From Massilia sp. UBA2604 (GTDB lineage Bacteria > Pseudomonadota > Gammaproteobacteria > Burkholderiales > Burkholderiaceae_D): a DNA stretch of 15,804 nucleotides. This document shows positions 11,867-15,804 of the stretch, in pieces. The translations under genes and the position numbers were made by a program. The notes beneath the pieces are model-generated. The model was not told where the DNA came from. It searched no databases and was given only the letters and a program-made list of their open reading frames with translations. Each line of letters begins with the position of its first letter. Positions within the stretch are counted from its first letter, which is position 1. The stretch covers positions 1-15,804 of the forward strand of contig DDKG01000351.1 in the NCBI GenBank assembly GCA_002339265.1, given 5' to 3'.

Positions 11867-11953
11867 GGGGTTAGGTCTGACATTCGGACACGATCTGGAC
11901 TGTGTCACGAGGGACCATTGCAGAGTCCGTGTCCGAATGTCAGACCTGACCCC
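11867..11953. repeat. Second REPIN-like inverted repeat, different family
   Basis: Two arms of 26 bases, 11867-11892 (starting GGGGTTAGGTCTGACATTCG) and 11928-11953, are reverse complements at 25 of 26 positions and are separated by 35 bases. The sequence shares nothing with the REP units at 10457-10556. GGGGTCAGGTCTGACATT-type repeats are, as I recall, frequent near REP-associated transposases in beta- and gammaproteobacteria. It directly abuts a truncated AraC-type gene end. Confidence 0.75.
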
Positions 11954-11958
11954 GCTTG

Positions 11959-12027
11959 TGTTTCATCGCCGTGTTCCGGCAAGAGTTTGGCACGACGCCG
12001 AGCATCTACCAGCAGCGCCTGCTTTAG
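11959..12027 (+). pseudogene. C-terminal remnant of an AraC-type regulator
   Basis: The plus-strand frame ending in TAG at 12025-12027 reads VFRQEFGTTPSIYQQRLL over its last 18 codons (from 11971). This is the characteristic end of the AraC/XylS DNA-binding domain (FRxxFGxTPSxYR). Reading upstream, the frame soon runs into the repeat at 11867-11953 and the rest of the roughly 100-residue domain is absent. I read it as the tail of a gene lost by deletion or by arrival of the repeat. It ends three bases before the poly-A side of the gltA terminator. Confidence 0.7.
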
Positions 12028-12029
12028 AA

Positions 12030-12055
12030 GAAAAAAAAGCGGGCCGAAGCCCGCT
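12030..12055 (-). terminator. Rho-independent terminator of gltA
   Basis: On the minus strand AGCGGGC-TTCG-GCCCGCT (12055-12038) forms a perfect seven-base stem with a stable TTCG tetraloop, followed by eight T residues. It lies 21 bases after the gltA stop. A textbook intrinsic terminator. Confidence 0.95.
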
Positions 12056-12076
12056 TCTGTTGACGTCGCGTAGTAA

Positions 12077-13378
12077 TTAACGCTTGTCGATCGCTGGCAC
12101 GTCGCGCACCGGCGAACCGATGAACAGCTGACGTGGACGGCCGATCTTCTGCTCTGGGTCGGCGATCATTTCGTTCCACTGGGCGATCCAGCCGATGGTG
12201 CGGGCCATCGCAAAGATGCCGGTGAACATCGAGGTCGGGATGCCCAGGGCCGATTGCACGATGCCTGAGTAGAAGTCGACGTTCGGGTACAGCTTGCGCG
12301 ACACGAAGTATTCGTCGTTCAGGGCGATCTTTTCCAGTTCCATCGCCAGCTTGAACAGTGGGTCGTCCTGCAGGCCCAGTTCGTTCAGCACTTCGTGGCA
12401 GGTTTCGCGCATCAGCTTGGCGCGTGGGTCGAAGTTCTTGTACACGCGGTGACCGAAGCCCATCAGCTTCACGCCCGAGTTCTTGTCCTTGACCTTCTCG
12501 ATGAAGGCAGGGATGTTCTCGACCGAGCCGATTTCCTTCAGCATGTTCAGTGCGGCTTCGTTCGCGCCACCGTGGGCAGGACCCCACAGGCAGGCGATGC
12601 CGGCTGCGATGCAGGCGAACGGGTTGGCGCCCGACGAACCGGCCAGGCGGACGGTCGAGGTCGATGCGTTCTGCTCGTGGTCTGCGTGCAGGATCAGGAT
12701 GCGGTCCAGGGCGCGCACCAGCACGTCGTTGACCTTGTACTCTTCGCACGGGTTACCGAACATCATGTACATGAAGTTGGCGCTGTACGACAGGTCGTTG
12801 CGCGGGTACATGAACGGCTGGCCGATCGAGTATTTGTAGGCCATCGCCGCCAGGGTCGGCAGCTTGGCGATCAGGCGGATCGCCGAGATCTCGCGCTGCT
12901 TGGCATCGTTGATGTCCAGCGAGTCGTGGTAGAACGAGGCCAGCGCGCCGACGGTGCCGACCAGCACCGACATCGGGTGCGCGTCGCGACGGAAGCCACG
13001 GAAGAAGAAGTTCATCTGCTCGTGGATCATCGTGTGCTTGGTCACGGTGTCGCTGAACTTCGCCTTCTGCTCGGCGTTCGGCAGTTCGCCGTTCAGCAGC
13101 AGGTAGCAGGTCTCCAGGAAGTCGCAGTTGACGGCCAGTTGCTCGATCGGGTAGCCGCGGTACAGCAGTTCGCCCTTGTCACCGTCGATGTAGGTGATGC
13201 TCGAGTTGCACGAAGCGGTCGACATGAAGCCAGGGTCGTAGGTGAACTTGCCGGTCTGGCCGTACAGCTTGCGGATGTCGATGACGTCCGGGCCGATGGT
13301 GCCCTTGTAGATTGGCATGTCGACCGACGGGCTGCCGTCCGAGAACGACAGGGTGGCTTTGGTATCAGAGATGTTCAT
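12077..13378 (-). CDS. gltA: Citrate synthase (type II)
   Basis: This enzyme condenses oxaloacetate and acetyl-CoA to citrate in the TCA cycle. The 433 residues fit the hexameric, NADH-sensitive type of Gram-negative bacteria, with the extra N-terminal beta domain (1-60: [21 protein letters not shown]). The catalytic triad is His269 ([10 protein letters not shown]), His310 (GFGHRVYKN) and Asp368 (VDFYSGI), and [10 protein letters not shown] is also present. Ribosome site GAAGGAAG precedes the ATG. It is the last gene of the sdhA-sdhB-sdhE-gltA run, 96 bases after sdhE, and ends at a strong intrinsic terminator. A separate gltA promoter in the 96-base gap is possible but not clear. No unusual residues. 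Confidence 0.98.
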   Translation of the reverse strand: MNISDTKATLSFSDGSPSVDMPIYKGTIGPDVIDIRKLYGQTGKFTYDPGFMSTASCNSSITYIDGDKGELLYRGYPIEQLAVNCDFLETCYLLLNGELPNAEQKAKFSDTVTKHTMIHEQMNFFFRGFRRDAHPMSVLVGTVGALASFYHDSLDINDAKQREISAIRLIAKLPTLAAMAYKYSIGQPFMYPRNDLSYSANFMYMMFGNPCEEYKVNDVLVRALDRILILHADHEQNASTSTVRLAGSSGANPFACIAAGIACLWGPAHGGANEAALNMLKEIGSVENIPAFIEKVKDKNSGVKLMGFGHRVYKNFDPRAKLMRETCHEVLNELGLQDDPLFKLAMELEKIALNDEYFVSRKLYPNVDFYSGIVQSALGIPTSMFTGIFAMARTIGWIAQWNEMIADPEQKIGRPRQLFIGSPVRDVPAIDKR

Positions 13379-13474
13379 GGCACTTCCTTCTTGTGGGAGT
13401 GGGTTCTACAAAATAAAACGAAACCAGGGGGCGCCGCGACCAGCCCGCGAGGCAGATCGAATGCCCAATTTCGC

Positions 13475-13753
13475 TTACGCTTGCCGCAACCGCGCCAGCA
13501 AGGCACGCACATGCGGCAGGTCGACTTCGCCGGAAGGCTCGGAGCGTCCCAGCAACAGGTCCATCAACGGGTTGTCCGCCAGATCGAGCAGACGGGTCAG
13601 CGCATCGACCTCTTCGTCGGTCAGTTCTTCTTCGTGCGCGTCGAGGAAGCGCGTGAGAATCAGATCGTTCTCGAGCAATCCCCGGCGTGCGCGCCAACGC
13701 AGGCGGGCACGGTTTGCAGGATCGGATTGATGCGCGTTTGCACTAGGTTTCAC
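13475..13753 (-). CDS. sdhE: Succinate dehydrogenase FAD assembly factor
   Basis: SdhE (YgfY) is a small cytoplasmic helical protein that promotes covalent FAD attachment to SdhA. The 92 residues carry the conserved RGLLEND (24-30; RGxxE core), followed by the helix LILTRFLDAHEEELTDEEVDALTRLLDLADNPLMDLLLG, typical of the family. The start is GTG at 13753, the only start codon before the conserved part. The ribosome site is weak (CGGA). It follows sdhB after 235 bases, unusually far for these cotranscribed genes. That gap holds a REP-like palindrome and further inverted repeats. Together with sdhA and gltA the gene forms a conserved betaproteobacterial block. Confidence 0.93.
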   Translation of the reverse strand: MKPSANAHQSDPANRARLRWRARRGLLENDLILTRFLDAHEEELTDEEVDALTRLLDLADNPLMDLLLGRSEPSGEVDLPHVRALLARLRQA

Positions 13754-13868
13754 ACTAGAGTCCGTTGTTGGTTCGACATCATACTCCGGCTGCCGCGATT
13801 CGGCAGTACGGTACTTTTACTGTATTGCTTCGGCATATTTAAGGCCGAAAGGGTGATGCACACGTGCG

Positions 13869-13902
13869 TTGAACGCGTGGAAGGCGGAGCCTTCCACCCT
13901 AC
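13869..13902. repeat. Single REP-like palindrome related to the REPIN units
   Basis: TTGAACGCGTGG...CCACCCTAC has the same ends as the units of the REPIN-like element at 10457-10556. The stem here is GTGGAAGGC/GCCTTCCAC (13877-13897), against GTGGACGGC/GCCGTCCAC there, so both members of one base pair have changed together. It lies in the sdhB-sdhE gap. Confidence 0.75.
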
Positions 13903-13948
13903 GGCGGCGGTTCAACCGGCGCCTGCAATGAACGCACGTCTGCACACC

Positions 13949-13986
13949 GCATGCGGCGCCATGCCGGCCGCCGCATGCATGGCGCC
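13949..13986. repeat. Overlapping inverted repeats just after sdhB
   Basis: Two mutually exclusive perfect stems can form: GCATGCGGC (13949-13957) with GCCGCATGC (13970-13978), and GGCGCCATGC (13955-13964) with GCATGGCGCC (13977-13986). The second starts two bases after the sdhB stop on the minus strand. No T-run follows. It could be an RNA end that protects the upstream sdh message or a partial terminator that lowers sdhE and gltA expression. Confidence 0.5.
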
Positions 13987-13988
13987 AA

Positions 13989-14699
13989 TTAAATGGCGCG
14001 ACGAACCAGCAGTTCCTTGATCTTGCCGATCGCCTTGTTCGGATTCAGGCCCTTCGGGCACACGTCCGTGCAGTTCATGATCGAGTGGCAGCGGAACAGG
14101 CGGTACGGGTCTTCCAGGTTGTCCAGGCGGTCGTTGGTCGCTTCGTCGCGCGAGTCGGCGATGAAGCGGTAGGCCTGCAGCAGGCCGGCAGGACCGACGA
14201 ATTTATCCGGATTCCACCAGAACGACGGGCACGAGGTCGAGCAGCAGGCGCACAGGATGCACTCGTACAGGCCGTCGAGCTCTTCGCGCTCTTCCGGCGA
14301 CTGCAGGCGCTCTTTCTCGGGCTTGATCGAGTCGTTGATCAGGTACGGCTTGATCGAGTGGTACTGCTTGAAGAAGTTGGTCATGTCGACGATCAGGTCG
14401 CGCACCACCGGCAGGCCCGGCAGAGGACGCAGCACGATCGGCTGGGTCAGCTCGTTCAGGTTGGTGGTGCAGGCCAGGCCGTTCTTGCCGTTGATGTTCA
14501 TCGCGTCCGAACCGCACACGCCTTCGCGGCACGAGCGGCGCAGGGCCAGCGAGTCGTCGACGTCCGACTTGATGCGCTGCAGGACGTCCAGCAGCATCTT
14601 GTCGGTGTCTTTCAGCTCGACGGTCACGTCTTGCATATAGGGCTTCGAATCCTTGTCCGGATCGTAGCGGTAGATTTTCAGTTGGACGGTGCGTGCCAT
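13989..14699 (-). CDS. sdhB: Succinate dehydrogenase iron-sulfur subunit
   Basis: This is subunit B of complex II, passing electrons from SdhA flavin to ubiquinone through three Fe-S clusters. The 236 residues show the 2Fe-2S ligands Cys57, Cys62, Asp65 and Cys77 (SCREGVCGSDAMNINGKNG...C; Asp as third ligand as in E. coli), the 4Fe-4S ligands Cys147, Cys150, Cys153 and Cys214, and the 3Fe-4S ligands Cys157, Cys204 and Cys210. SFWWNPDKFVGP contains the quinone-site tryptophan region. Length equals the family norm. The ribosome site AGGTAA is moderate. It follows sdhA by 51 bases. The membrane subunits sdhC and sdhD are expected upstream of sdhA, outside the window. Confidence 0.98.
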   Translation of the reverse strand: MARTVQLKIYRYDPDKDSKPYMQDVTVELKDTDKMLLDVLQRIKSDVDDSLALRRSCREGVCGSDAMNINGKNGLACTTNLNELTQPIVLRPLPGLPVVRDLIVDMTNFFKQYHSIKPYLINDSIKPEKERLQSPEEREELDGLYECILCACCSTSCPSFWWNPDKFVGPAGLLQAYRFIADSRDEATNDRLDNLEDPYRLFRCHSIMNCTDVCPKGLNPNKAIGKIKELLVRRAI

Positions 14700-14750
14700 T
14701 TGATTACCTGTTGTATCGGGCCGGTGCGCGATGCCCCGGCCCAGTCAATA

Positions 14751-15804
14751 TTAGAAAGTACGTGCCTTCGGCTTGAAGGTGTCGACGGTCAGCGGCTTTT
14801 GCACCACTGGCTTGTACTCGAGACGGTTGCCTTCCGAGAAGAACAGGGTGTGCTTCATCCAGTTCTCGTCGTCGCGGTTCGGGTAGTCGCTGTGGGCGTG
14901 GGCGCCGCGCGATTCCGGACGCGCCGCGGCCGACACGATGGTCGCCTTCGCGGTCTCGATCAGGTTGTCGAGTTCCAGCGCTTCCACGCGGGCGGTGTTG
15001 AACACCTTCGACTTGTCCTGGAACGACACGTGCTTGCGACGCTCGTCGAGCTTCATGATCTCTTTCACGCCCGCATCCAGCAGTTCCTGGGTACGGAACA
15101 CGCCGCAGTATTTCTGCATCGTGGCGCGGATGTCGTTGGCGACGTGCTGCACCTTCTCGCCACCGGTCGAGGTTTCGAGCTTGTTCAGGCGTGCCAGCGC
15201 GAAGTCGGCCGCATCTGCCGGCAGAGGCTTGTTCGCCTTCTGCTTCAGGTTCGACGCCACGACGTGGTTGCCGGCCGCGCGGCCGAACACCACCAGGTCG
15301 AGCAGCGAGTTGGTGCCCAGGCGGTTGGCGCCGTGGACCGACACGCAGGCGCATTCGCCGATCGCGTACAGACCATTGACGATCTTCTGGCCGCCGGTAC
15401 CGTCAGGCGCGACGACCTGACCATGGATATTGGTCGGGATGCCGCCCATCTGGTAGTGGATGGTCGGGACGACAGGAATCGGTTCCTTGGTCGCGTCGAC
15501 GTTGGCGAACTTGTGGCCGATTTCCAGGATCGACGGCAGGCGCTTCTCGATGGTGTCCTTGCCGATGTGGCGCAGGTCCAGCAGCACGTGGTCTTTATTC
15601 GGACCGCAGCCGCGGCCTTCCTTGATCTCCTGGTCCATCGAACGCGACACGAAGTCGCGCGGCGCCAGATCCTTCAGGGTCGGCGCATAGCGCTCCATGA
15701 AGCGTTCGCCGTTCGAGTTGATCAGGATACCGCCCTCGCCGCGCACACCTTCGGTGATCAGGACGCCGGCGCCCGACACACCCGTTGGGTGGAACTGCCA
15801 GAAC
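14751..15804 (-). CDS. sdhA: Succinate dehydrogenase flavoprotein subunit (5' end outside window)
   Basis: The catalytic subunit oxidises succinate to fumarate using covalent FAD. About 350 C-terminal codons of some 590 are present; the N-terminal FAD-binding Rossmann part and the FAD-linked histidine lie beyond base 15804. Visible active-site parts are FWQFHPTG (His at 15789-15791), LITEGVRGEGG, the arginine of DLAPRD (15657-15659), HYQMGGIPTN (His at 15456-15458) and ANRLGTNSLLDLVVFGRAAG (Arg at 15321-15323), matching E. coli His242, Thr254/Glu255, Arg286, His354 and Arg399. The C-terminus ends KPKARTF. The frame is open through the window edge, so any start inside the window (for example GTG at 15779) is not real. 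Confidence 0.98.
   Translation of the reverse strand, partial: FWQFHPTGVSGAGVLITEGVRGEGGILINSNGERFMERYAPTLKDLAPRDFVSRSMDQEIKEGRGCGPNKDHVLLDLRHIGKDTIEKRLPSILEIGHKFANVDATKEPIPVVPTIHYQMGGIPTNIHGQVVAPDGTGGQKIVNGLYAIGECACVSVHGANRLGTNSLLDLVVFGRAAGNHVVASNLKQKANKPLPADAADFALARLNKLETSTGGEKVQHVANDIRATMQKYCGVFRTQELLDAGVKEIMKLDERRKHVSFQDKSKVFNTARVEALELDNLIETAKATIVSAAARPESRGAHAHSDYPNRDDENWMKHTLFFSEGNRLEYKPVVQKPLTVDTFKPKARTF

Noticed and set aside
12395..14020. Plus-strand open frame of 541 codons opposite gltA and sdhE
   Set aside because: Shadow of the citrate synthase and SdhE codons. It runs through the REP-like repeat and has no motif.

Overview
The window is GC-rich chromosomal DNA from a betaproteobacterium, most likely a Massilia-type member of the Oxalobacteraceae. 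This is an inference from the gene order sdhA-sdhB-sdhE-gltA, a PEP-CTERM sorted protein, the very high third-position GC, and short dispersed palindromic repeats. No RNA gene, CRISPR array or complete mobile element was seen.

Positions 1-4750 hold a five-gene plus-strand operon behind a near-perfect Fur box: a PepSY-type membrane protein, a secreted DUF2271 protein, a secreted DUF4198 protein, an ApbE-type FAD:protein FMN transferase, and a membrane-anchored NADPH flavodoxin-reductase. The DUF2271 protein carries the ApbE target motif DGVSGAT. I read the operon as an iron-repressed electron chain (NADPH to membrane flavoprotein to PepSY protein to a periplasmic protein with covalent FMN), probably for reducing ferric iron or ferric siderophores. 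It is the most interesting system in the window.

Positions 4760-8250 hold a minus-strand KGG-type stress protein, then a divergent baeS-baeR envelope-stress two-component system. The kinase has an unusual proline-rich insert in its sensor domain. Next come a small secreted proline-rich protein, preceded by a sequence resembling the E. coli BaeR box, and a small oxidoreductase-like protein. Positions 8280-9530 hold a DUF421 membrane protein and a CHRD-domain PEP-CTERM protein.

Positions 9531-11512 are read on the minus strand: rnk, a secreted SnoaL-like protein and gluQ (tRNA glutamyl-queuosine synthetase). A 100-bp REPIN-like inverted repeat lies between the last two. The roughly 560 bp between rnk and gltA hold no intact gene. 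They contain the rnk promoter and long leader, a second REPIN-like element of a different family, the C-terminal remnant of an AraC-type regulator, and the gltA terminator.

Positions 12077-15804 are the minus-strand TCA-cycle block: sdhA (5' part outside the window), sdhB, sdhE and gltA. A single REP-like palindrome related to the REPIN sits between sdhB and sdhE.
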